Part shown: piece by piece, positions 1 through 5,066 of the stretch
How the letters are laid out: each line of letters begins with the position of its first letter
Position numbering within the stretch: the stretch's first letter is position 1
Assembly: GCA_049964535.1 (NCBI GenBank)
Contig: JBMFXG010000175.1
Location: 1 to 5,272, forward strand
Direction of reading: 5' to 3'
Source of the DNA: JAJYZP01 sp049964535
Lineage (GTDB): Bacteria; Actinomycetota; Acidimicrobiia; Acidimicrobiales; Acidimicrobiaceae
Length of the DNA stretch: 5,272 bases
Translations under genes and position numbers: made by a program
The notes under the pieces: model-generated
The model's database searches: none
Told to the model about the DNA's origin: nothing
What the model saw: only the letters and a program-made list of their open reading frames with translations

Positions 1-119
1 CTTATATTCTACCTGTTCAAGGCACCTTTTCTGCCTTTTACCAGCTCGCCCAAGCCCACTTCGACGGTGGTTCTAAGTTGAAAAACCCGCGCCTGAAGCG
101 TACGTCATTGATCGGATGA
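1..119 (+). CDS. 3' end of an unrecognised gene (partial)
   Basis: The frame beginning at base 3 is open for 38 codons and stops at a TGA at 117-119. The other two forward frames stop earlier, at 79-81 and 95-97. The peptide begins YILPVQGTFSAFYQLAQAHF and ends in a basic stretch (KLKNPRLKRTSLIG). Its mix of hydrophobic, aromatic and charged residues, and codons such as GGC, ACC, GCC, CTC and CAC, look like real coding sequence. I do not recognise the family, and the start lies outside the window. It could be the C-terminus of a housekeeping protein or of a mobile-element protein. A chance open frame of this length remains possible. No clear hairpin terminator follows before the toxin-antitoxin operator. 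Confidence 0.4.
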   Translation, partial: YILPVQGTFSAFYQLAQAHFDGGSKLKNPRLKRTSLIG

Positions 120-162
120 TTGTGTCACTGGGCCGATCGGGACGTAATTTAGGTGTCGTCGT

Positions 163-191
163 AGCGTGCTCGTAGCACAATGTGCTACACT
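163..191 (+). promoter_or_regulatory. Operator and leaderless promoter of the toxin-antitoxin operon
   Basis: Bases 172-188 (GTAGCACAATGTGCTAC) form a perfect inverted repeat with 8-bp arms around one central A. A further half-site, GTGCT at 166-170, pairs with AGCAC at 174-178 to give a second, overlapping palindrome. The core half-site therefore occurs three times (166-170, 174-178, 182-186) in alternating orientation, 8 bp apart. The hexamer TACACT at 186-191 fits the TAnnnT form of an actinobacterial -10 box and lies 6 nt before the ATG at 198, so transcription could begin at the start codon. No convincing -35 or Shine-Dalgarno sequence is visible. The inference is that antitoxin or toxin-antitoxin complex binds the palindromes and blocks RNA polymerase, as known for Phd/YefM-type operons. 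Confidence 0.7.
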
Positions 192-197
192 ACCGTT

Positions 198-446
198 ATG
201 ACAAAGATCATTGCACAACGTGAGCTGCGAAACGACAATGCCAAAGTCATCGAAGAGGTCGTTTCTGGCCAGAGATTCATTGTGACGCGCAACGGGATCC
301 CCGTTGCTGAGTTGCTCCCTCTTAGGGTTCATCGACCCACCATAGTGCCGAAGTCCACCATCGAACCATTCATTGGTACAGGGTCAAGTATCGATGCCCA
401 GCGCTTTCGAGCCGACCTTGATAATCTCATAGACCCGTATCTCTAG
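198..446 (+). CDS. Type II antitoxin, Phd/YefM family
   Basis: This is an 82-residue antitoxin, a normal length for Phd/YefM proteins. The N-terminal part (residues 1-45, MTKIIAQRELRNDNAKVIEE and onward) has the family pattern: a short strand, an ELR-N helix, then the GQRFIVTRNGIPVAELLPL hairpin that forms the DNA-binding dimer. The C-terminal part (about 46-82) is less ordered and ends in an acidic amphipathic helix (FRADLDNLIDPYL) typical of the toxin-binding segment. An in-frame ATG at 180 would add six residues, but it lies inside the operator palindrome. The ATG at 198 sits 6 nt after a -10-like box and starts the conserved domain, so I prefer it. The gene is followed without a gap by a PIN-domain toxin. 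Its expected role is to neutralise that toxin and to repress the operon. Confidence 0.88.
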   Translation: MTKIIAQRELRNDNAKVIEEVVSGQRFIVTRNGIPVAELLPLRVHRPTIVPKSTIEPFIGTGSSIDAQRFRADLDNLIDPYL

Positions 447-842
447 ATGGCGACGGGATTACTGGATACCTCAGTGGTCATCGACTGGGACGACGCATCG
501 GTTCAGCGGGTCTTGCCGGAGGGGTTAGCGGTCAGCTCGATCACTCTGGCGGAGTTAGCAGCCGGTCCAATTCTGGCAACCACCGTCAACGAACAAGCGC
601 GTCGTCAAGCTCGACTTCAGCAGGTTGAGGCAACGTTCGCTCTCGTTCCCTTCGATACGGCGGCCGCGCGAAGCTTTGGCCAGATTGTTGCGGCCATTGC
701 GAGTATCGGACGTACACATCGGTCGCGCATGGGAGATTTACTGATTGCTGCAATCGCTCATGCCAATGCCTTTGATCTCTACACGCGCAACTCGGCTGAT
801 TTCGTTGGTCTGGAATCGTTGATTCGTGTCATCGGTGTCTGA
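447..842 (+). CDS. VapC-like PIN-domain toxin ribonuclease
   Basis: This is a 131-residue PIN-domain protein, the usual VapC length. The acidic residues expected to bind Mg2+/Mn2+ are all visible: Asp7 in GLLDTSVVID, Glu36 in TLAELAAG, Asp97 in RMGDLLIAAIA, and Asp118 in the TRNSADF motif near the C-terminus. The set is complete, so the toxin should be catalytically competent. Family knowledge says such proteins cut specific RNAs, often tRNAs, and stop growth when antitoxin is degraded; the target here cannot be read from sequence. The ATG follows the antitoxin TAG directly (444-446, then 447-449). No good Shine-Dalgarno is visible, so translation probably depends on ribosomes finishing the antitoxin, which would keep toxin below antitoxin. 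Confidence 0.9.
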   Translation: MATGLLDTSVVIDWDDASVQRVLPEGLAVSSITLAELAAGPILATTVNEQARRQARLQQVEATFALVPFDTAAARSFGQIVAAIASIGRTHRSRMGDLLIAAIAHANAFDLYTRNSADFVGLESLIRVIGV

Positions 843-952
843 GCCACGTGTATCTTGGCCGCTACGGTCGGCTCCGATCATTGAGATTACCCAGATTCCC
901 TAGCCGCTGATCTGAACCGCTTGAGCGACTGTTGCTACGGCTAGCTCGTAGT
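843..952. other. Short intergenic stretch, no gene seen
   Basis: Nothing clearly coding is visible between the toxin stop and the end of the IS3-derived reading frame. CTAGCCG at 900-906 and CGGCTAG at 938-944 form a 7-bp inverted repeat with a 31-nt loop, and GCTACGG occurs twice (861-867, 934-940). Neither is followed by a T-run, so I do not call a terminator. If the IS3 relic once had a terminal inverted repeat on this side, it should lie about here, but I cannot recognise one. Confidence 0.4.
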
Positions 953-1375
953 TCACCGGAGAGATGTTCGTAGGTTTTCGAGTATCGTCATTGCTCTAGC
1001 TGTCAGAGTACCTGACGAAAGGTGCTCTTGCAGAGGCCAGCTGTTATGAGCTAGCTTGTGACCCTTTGGGTGGGAATCCATTGGGACCAGGGAGGTTGAA
1101 TCGACAGGAGTCCAGTTGCGGGTGTTGCCCTTGATCCAACGCTTTGGGTTCTTTGCTCTGGCTTCCTCCTATACTCGTGCTCTCTTCGCAAGAATCTCTC
1201 TGTCTTCACCGTTGTGTTTTTGGTTTGGAGTCACAAAGTTCAAACCAGAGTGGTAGTGCTCCTCGTTCTAGAACGAAACAAATCCCTCAATCCAGATCCG
1301 TGCGGCCGTAAGGGATGCAAAGCCGTCGTACGCCATCGTAGGTTGGCATATCAGGTCTCTACTGAATCTGATGAA
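953..1375 (-). pseudogene. IS3-family OrfB integrase relic, 3' fragment
   Basis: Reading the minus strand from about 1360 downward gives RDLICQPTMAYDGFASLTAA, then WIEGFVSF, a TAG, NEEHYHSGLNFVTPNQKH, GEDREILAKRARV, a second TAG, then EEARAKNPKRW and NTRNWTPV ending near 1103. This is the characteristic C-terminal end of IS3-type OrfB transposases (rve integrase core followed by a YN-EH-HSG-FVTP-Q-H segment and a WTPV tail). The two stops lie at 1270-1268 and 1171-1169, each where the family usually has Tyr. One frame is otherwise kept from about 1360 down to a TGA at 955-953. Above 1358 the match seems to continue in another frame (SSDSV, resembling SESLF), so a small frameshift is likely. 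The N-terminal portion, OrfA and clear terminal repeats are missing, so the element cannot move on its own. The last 40 or so codons after WTPV do not resemble the family. Confidence 0.82.
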
Positions 1376-1414
1376 CCTTAGATCTCCTTGCGATACGCTG
1401 GCCGCAGCGAAGTT

Positions 1415-1426
1415 AAGGGGAAGGGG
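1415..1426 (+). promoter_or_regulatory. Purine-rich ribosome binding site that fixes the aminotransferase start
   Basis: The sequence AAGGGGAAGGGG lies 6 nt upstream of the ATG at 1433. This spacing supports 1433 over the upstream in-frame TTG at 1388, which has only pyrimidine-rich sequence before it. An in-frame GTG at 1430 is only 3 nt from the motif and is less likely. Confidence 0.65.
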
Positions 1427-1432
1427 TGCGTG

Positions 1433-2509
1433 ATGGACGAGATCTTCACAGGTGGCACGTTCGTCTCAGACCTTGGGCTAAGTGGAGAGTTCTCCCCAAG
1501 TGGGGTCTATCTCGATACCGCAAGCTATGGATTGCCGCCTCGTTCGACGTCGTCGGCCTTAGCGCGTGTGCTTACAGAGTGGAGTACAGGGCAAGGCATC
1601 TGGGAGGAGTGGAGCCTCGCAGTCGATCGCGCCAGGGAGTACTTCGGGTTGTTGATGGGAGTTCAGTCCGATCGAATTATGACGGGCGCTTCGTACTCTC
1701 AAATTCTCTCCATCGTTGTCAGTGGTCTGTCCGTTCCGGCGGTTGTAGTGAGCACGGATATCGAGTTCACGTCAAATCTCTTCCCCTTTGCTGTTCGTGA
1801 TGACCTAGCGGCCCAGATCAGGACTGTTCCGACCGCTCGCTTAGAGGAGTCAATTACCCCAGACGTGACGGTAGTTGCGTGTCCGGCGGTGCAGAGTTCG
1901 ACTGGCGAGCGAGTCGATCTTCCTAGTATTGCCCGACGGTGTACGGAGGTTGGTGCACGGCTGATCGTCGACGCTACTCAAGCTGCGGGCTGGCTCCCGA
2001 TCGACACGAACGGGATAGACGCGTTGATCTGTTCTGGATACAAGTGGTTACTCTGCCCCCGTGGTGTTGCCTTTGGAGTACTATCACCGTCGTTAATGTC
2101 TGAAATGCGCCCGATAGCGGCAAACTGGTTCGCTGGGGAGGATGTGCACCAGAGCTACTATGGTCTGCCGCTTCGTCTGGCGAGCAGTGCGAGACGATTT
2201 GACATCTCTCCGGCCTGGTTCTCCTGGGTGGGAGCCGAGGAATCGCTTCGACTTCTGAGCGCTCTTGGGGCACGCGCTATCTATCGACATAATCTCGCTC
2301 TCGTCGAGGAGTTTTGGCGCGCCAGCGGTCGCGAAGGCGATGCTTCCTCTGCGATTGTGAGCCTGCAGACTATCGAGGGTGTCGATCTCAGTTCGACTCC
2401 TTTCCGTGCGTCAAGGCGTGATGGAGGATTACGACTCTCCTTCCATCTCTACAATTCCCTAGAGCAAGCGCAGCTTGTTGGGCAGTTTCTTGCTCCCTAC
2501 CTACGGTAG
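1433..2509 (+). CDS. Class V aminotransferase-like PLP enzyme (cysteine desulfurase superfamily)
   Basis: This is a 358-residue fold-type I PLP enzyme of aminotransferase class V. The N-terminal motif VYLDTASYGLPPR (residues 25-37) is typical. The cofactor site is clear: VDATQAAGW at 179-187 supplies Asp180 and Gln183, and SGYKWLLCPRG at 201-211 supplies Lys204 for the Schiff base. RLSFHLYN at 334-341 supplies the C-terminal Arg that in this superfamily usually contacts a substrate carboxylate. No cysteine sits in an obvious desulfurase active-site loop, so sulfur transfer to IscU-like partners is not supported. Relatives include cysteine desulfurases, isopenicillin N epimerase-like proteins and the EgtE C-S lyase; I cannot choose between them. 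The gene appears monocistronic, with an IS relic upstream and a convergent kinase gene overlapping its stop. The frame looks intact. Confidence 0.85.
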   Translation: MDEIFTGGTFVSDLGLSGEFSPSGVYLDTASYGLPPRSTSSALARVLTEWSTGQGIWEEWSLAVDRAREYFGLLMGVQSDRIMTGASYSQILSIVVSGLSVPAVVVSTDIEFTSNLFPFAVRDDLAAQIRTVPTARLEESITPDVTVVACPAVQSSTGERVDLPSIARRCTEVGARLIVDATQAAGWLPIDTNGIDALICSGYKWLLCPRGVAFGVLSPSLMSEMRPIAANWFAGEDVHQSYYGLPLRLASSARRFDISPAWFSWVGAEESLRLLSALGARAIYRHNLALVEEFWRASGREGDASSAIVSLQTIEGVDLSSTPFRASRRDGGLRLSFHLYNSLEQAQLVGQFLAPYLR

Positions 2510-2511
2510 GT
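2499..2511. repeat. Palindrome containing both convergent stop codons
   Basis: ACCTACGGTAGGT is an inverted repeat with 6-bp arms around one central G. It contains the aminotransferase stop (TAG, 2507-2509) on the plus strand and the kinase stop (TAG, read from 2503 to 2501) on the minus strand. The two coding regions therefore overlap by 9 bp. As RNA it could form only a 5-bp stem with a 3-nt loop and no T-tract follows, so calling it a bidirectional terminator would be speculative. Confidence 0.5.
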
Positions 2512-3934
2512 CAGTCGTATCGGGGGTTTCGAGGGTCACGTGAGGTAGGTGGAAACCGACCTGTACGAAGTTCGCACCTCCAAGGCTGGTATTTCGAGCG
2601 AAACAGCGCCCTTGGTGGTTTGTCACGATGTCGTTGACGATGGAGAGCCCGAGGCCAGATCCTTTCAGGGCGCGCGATGCCGCCGTTCGATAGAAGCGAT
2701 CAAAGATATGGGGAAGGTCCGCGCCAGGTATCGGAGGTGACTCGTTGGTGACGATGACGTGATCCACCGACAGCTCTACCGTCACCTCTGATGATGGCGG
2801 CGAGAACTTGATGGCGTTGTCGAGAAGGTTGGAGATGCATCGCTCAATCGATCGTTGACGTGCGTAGACGCTGAGGGCTCCCTCTGTCGGATGGCGAAGC
2901 GTTATCGGTCGGCCAGAGCGCTGTCGATACCGCTCGGCCAGCGCCTGTGCGGCAGCACCGAGATCAAAGCGAGAGATCTCCTCATTGCTCTGCCCTTCGG
3001 TTGCTACCTCGACGATCTCTGCAATGAGCGAGGTGAGCTCGCTCATCTCGCTGCGCAAATCCTCTAAGACCGCATGGCGCTCTACGCCTGAGAGCTCATC
3101 GTGGTAGGAGGTCAGTAGTTCGACGTTGGCCTGCAGTGAGGTGAGTGGGGTTCGAAGTTCATGCGATGCATCGTGTACTAGGCGCTGCTGTTGGTGTTGA
3201 CCTTTGCGAAGTGCACTGAGCATTGCGGTAAAGGAGCGGGCGACCACTCCGGTCTCATCGCTTCGAGTAGTGTCAAGCTCGCTCTCAAGGTCATGTATCG
3301 ATGGGAGATCCCCGGTAGCGGCAATGTGTTGCGCAACGCGAGAGAGTCTTCTTAGTGGTCGGCCGAGTGCAGTTGCGACGAAGAGTCCGATCGCGCCTCC
3401 GAGAGCAGCGGCAAGGAGGCCAAAGAGTGCAAAGCGTCCTCGAAGGGTCGAAAGGTTCGTTGCAATAGATGTGATGTTTTGAGCAATCTCAATAGCACCG
3501 CTACTTGGGCGCTGAATCGTGAGGATTCGATAGGTCACCGAGTCCGCAGTCTCGGTTCTGAGCCATGACTCACTTTGGTGGCGCGCGATCTGGAGATCTC
3601 GGGCTTGAACTGGGAGGCGAACCTGACCGGCTAGGGCGTAGATTTTGCCATGAGCAGTGATGAGCTGGGCTTGAGCGAGTTGAAAGATGCCACCGATTCC
3701 AAACGGTTGACCAAGACCGTTCAGACGTGGTGGCCCACCGAACTGCTGTACCTGGACCGGTCGCGGGCCCGGTAGTGGTCCATGTGCAAGATTATTCGCC
3801 GCACGGGTCAAGGTAGTGTCGACGGTGTTAGTTAGCTCACTCGAGGTAGCACTATAGGCAAAGTAGGCAACTCCGAAAGCGCTGATGGCGGCAAAGATGG
3901 CCAAAGACAGTGAGAGACGTAGTCGTAGTGTCAC
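2501..3934 (-). CDS. Membrane sensor histidine kinase, MprB/HAMP-type
   Basis: This is a 477-residue inner-membrane kinase. Transmembrane segment 1 is at about residues 7-28 and segment 2 at about 168-189. They flank an extracytoplasmic sensor region (29-167) whose first part (52-83) is rich in Gly, Pro and Gln. A HAMP linker (about 190-243, with RPLRRLS and DETGVVARSF) follows. The HisKA motif HDASHELRTPLTS places the phospho-accepting His at 258. The HATPase domain shows the N box NLLDNAIKFS (Asn369, Asn373), the F box IFDRFYR (410-416) and the G2 box GSGLGLSIV (425-433). The G1 position reads VTNESPPIP rather than the common D-x-G-x-G. The GTG start at 3934 overlaps the regulator stop in a GTGA, which implies translational coupling. 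The signal sensed is unknown. Confidence 0.92.
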   Translation of the reverse strand: MTLRLRLSLSLAIFAAISAFGVAYFAYSATSSELTNTVDTTLTRAANNLAHGPLPGPRPVQVQQFGGPPRLNGLGQPFGIGGIFQLAQAQLITAHGKIYALAGQVRLPVQARDLQIARHQSESWLRTETADSVTYRILTIQRPSSGAIEIAQNITSIATNLSTLRGRFALFGLLAAALGGAIGLFVATALGRPLRRLSRVAQHIAATGDLPSIHDLESELDTTRSDETGVVARSFTAMLSALRKGQHQQQRLVHDASHELRTPLTSLQANVELLTSYHDELSGVERHAVLEDLRSEMSELTSLIAEIVEVATEGQSNEEISRFDLGAAAQALAERYRQRSGRPITLRHPTEGALSVYARQRSIERCISNLLDNAIKFSPPSSEVTVELSVDHVIVTNESPPIPGADLPHIFDRFYRTAASRALKGSGLGLSIVNDIVTNHQGRCFARNTSLGGANFVQVGFHLPHVTLETPDTTDLP

Positions 3935-4629
3935 GGACTGACCAACATGTAGCCGACTCCACGAACTGTGCGAAGTAGCTTGGCTTCTCCAGGGTGTTCA
4001 AGCTTGCGGCGTAGGTAACCGATATACACGGCGAGATTTTTTGAGTCAGGACCAAAGTCGTAGCCCCAGATTCGGTCGTAGATCACGGTGTGGCTCAAGA
4101 CCTTGTTGGCGTTGTGGGCCAAAAGCTGGAGCAGGTCGAATTCGGTCTTCGAGAGTACTAGCTCTCGGTCGTTGCGAAACGCGCTTCGAGCGGACTCGTT
4201 CATTACAAGGTCTCCAAGTGTGATCGTTGAACTCGGCTCATCGTAGGTCCTCCGTCGGAGGAGCGCTCGTAGGCGAGCGAGAAGCTCTTCGAGAGAGAAT
4301 GGTTTCGGTAAGTAGTCGTCAGCTCCGGCATCAAGCCCAGATACCCTGTCGGAGAGTTCTGCTCGTGCAGTCAACATCAGTAGCGGAGTGTGGTCATGAC
4401 GCGCGCGGATGCGTCGGCAAACTGTGAGACCATCGACGTTGGGCATCATGAGGTCTAAGACAATCACATCTGGCCTGTTGTGCTCGAGAGCCTGCAGGGC
4501 CTGCATCCCATCGTTAACGGCGTTCACGTTGTAGCCTTCGAGACGAAGAGCGAGTTTGATAGCGTCACGCGTAGCACGGTCGTCTTCTGCGAGCAAGATC
4601 GATGCGCCGTCGGATGAAAATGTCGACAT
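3931..4629 (-). CDS. OmpR/PhoB-family response regulator
   Basis: This is a 232-residue DNA-binding response regulator. The receiver domain (about residues 9-122) has the acidic pair Glu15-Asp16-Asp17, the phospho-accepting Asp59 in VIVLDLMMPNVDG, Thr87 in LMLTAR and Lys109 in YLPKPF, so all conserved switch residues are present. The C-terminal winged helix (about 135-230) contains LSKTEFDLLQLLA, the recognition-helix region NLAVYIGYLRRKLE and the terminal hairpin TVRGVGYML, as in OmpR/PhoB proteins. The ATG at 4629 is chosen because it precedes the receiver by a normal short leader. A purine stretch (GAAGAG) lies close upstream, though with tight spacing, and GAGG lies 12 nt away. It is the first gene of the operon with the kinase, and its partner should phosphorylate Asp59. 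It is probably MprA-like, but I assign no symbol. Confidence 0.93.
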   Translation of the reverse strand: MSTFSSDGASILLAEDDRATRDAIKLALRLEGYNVNAVNDGMQALQALEHNRPDVIVLDLMMPNVDGLTVCRRIRARHDHTPLLMLTARAELSDRVSGLDAGADDYLPKPFSLEELLARLRALLRRRTYDEPSSTITLGDLVMNESARSAFRNDRELVLSKTEFDLLQLLAHNANKVLSHTVIYDRIWGYDFGPDSKNLAVYIGYLRRKLEHPGEAKLLRTVRGVGYMLVSP

Positions 4630-4645
4630 AGCTCTTCACTACCTC

Positions 4646-4672
4646 AGCTGGGTGAGAGCTTGGTAAGAAGCT
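4646..4672 (-). promoter_or_regulatory. Candidate direct-repeat regulator site upstream of the response regulator
   Basis: On the minus strand, AGCT occurs at 4672-4669, 4660-4657 and 4649-4646, 11-12 bp apart, inside similar units (AGCTTCTTACC then AGCTCTCACC). Direct repeats about one helical turn apart are what OmpR/PhoB dimers usually bind, and this one lies 17-43 bp upstream of the ATG. Autoregulation is therefore plausible. AGCT is its own reverse complement and short, so chance is a real alternative. Confidence 0.3.
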
Positions 4673-4675
4673 GCT

Positions 4676-5025
4676 GTGGCTTGAGATCGCTGGGCCACGT
4701 AGATGTGCAAGTCTCTCGTTCAGGCTACGGCAAGGATGAGAGTGGGCGATTTAGCGAGTACCGGGATGGTTTGCTAGCTGCCGGCTGTGTTGGGACACGT
4801 TTGCATCTGGACGGTGGTATCGAACGATGCAATCGTTCTCCTATCGCTCGAGATCAGCGAGTTGGATCTACGTAACCGCGGGAGATTGATCGGGGCGAGA
4901 CATGCTTGGCGTTGTGTTGAAGTTTACTCGAGTCCGACGGATCGCGCTCTTACCGAACTCCTACCTAGATAGCGCATAGCTCTTGCATTGGGATACCAAG
5001 CTAGGGATCGTTGCGCGCGACGGTT
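4676..5025. other. Intergenic region between the divergent genes, no gene supported
   Basis: About 440 bp separate the regulator and the exported-protein gene, which is long for a simple divergent promoter. Short open frames exist on the plus strand (4660-4875 and 4787-4972), but they overlap each other, have no ribosome binding site and encode Cys- and Arg-rich peptides that I do not recognise. The region holds a 17-bp inverted repeat (4822-4838) and the word TACCAAGCT at 4994-5002. I cannot pick a convincing -35/-10 pair for either gene. A small RNA could fit here but I see no direct sign of one. Confidence 0.4.
4822..4838. repeat. 17-bp perfect inverted repeat in the divergent intergenic region
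   Basis: GAACGATGCAATCGTTC has 7-bp arms around a GCA centre. No T-run follows on either strand, which argues against an intrinsic terminator. It lies 193 bp upstream of the regulator start and 229 bp upstream of the exported-protein start, so it could be a dimeric regulator site or a structure in an unannotated transcript. Confidence 0.4.
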
Positions 5026-5040
5026 ACGTCGAAGCGACGT
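5026..5040 (+). repeat. Inverted repeat just upstream of the exported-protein gene
   Basis: ACGTCGAAGCGACGT has perfect 6-bp arms around AAG and ends 26 nt before the ATG at 5067. If transcribed it would form a GC-rich hairpin in the 5' leader, and two flanking T-G pairs could lengthen it. If it lies in the promoter it could be an operator. GCGACG is also repeated directly at 5017-5022 and 5034-5039, 17 bp apart. Confidence 0.4.
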
Positions 5041-5053
5041 GGAGACTAGTGAG

Positions 5054-5059
5054 AAAGGA
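5054..5059 (+). promoter_or_regulatory. Shine-Dalgarno site of the exported-protein gene
   Basis: AAAGGA lies 7 nt upstream of the ATG at 5067. It matches the 16S anti-Shine-Dalgarno core at standard spacing and supports this start for the gene that runs off the right edge. Confidence 0.7.
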
Positions 5060-5066
5060 TCACATT

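Noticed and set aside
180..197. Antitoxin start at the ATG at 180
   Set aside because: This ATG is inside the operator palindrome and upstream of the likely -10 box, and the six extra residues are not part of the conserved domain.
105..332. Minus-strand 75-codon open frame
   Set aside because: It lies opposite the antitoxin gene and its operator. The peptide shows no recognisable domain and reads as a shadow of the real gene.
1388..1432. TTG start giving a 373-residue aminotransferase
   Set aside because: There is no purine-rich site before 1388, and the extra 15 residues are basic and do not belong to the family. The ATG at 1433 has a strong ribosome binding site at the right spacing.
1974..2290. 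Two minus-strand open frames within the aminotransferase gene
   Set aside because: They overlap a gene with all expected PLP motifs and encode Arg/Ser/Pro-rich peptides without any family signature.
2499..2511. Bidirectional intrinsic terminator
   Set aside because: The stem would be only 5 bp with no T-tract on either side.
4660..4972. Two overlapping plus-strand open frames of 71 and 61 codons in the divergent gap
   Set aside because: They have no ribosome binding site, unusual Cys/Arg-rich composition and no recognisable motif. They also overlap each other in different frames. A small gene cannot be fully excluded.
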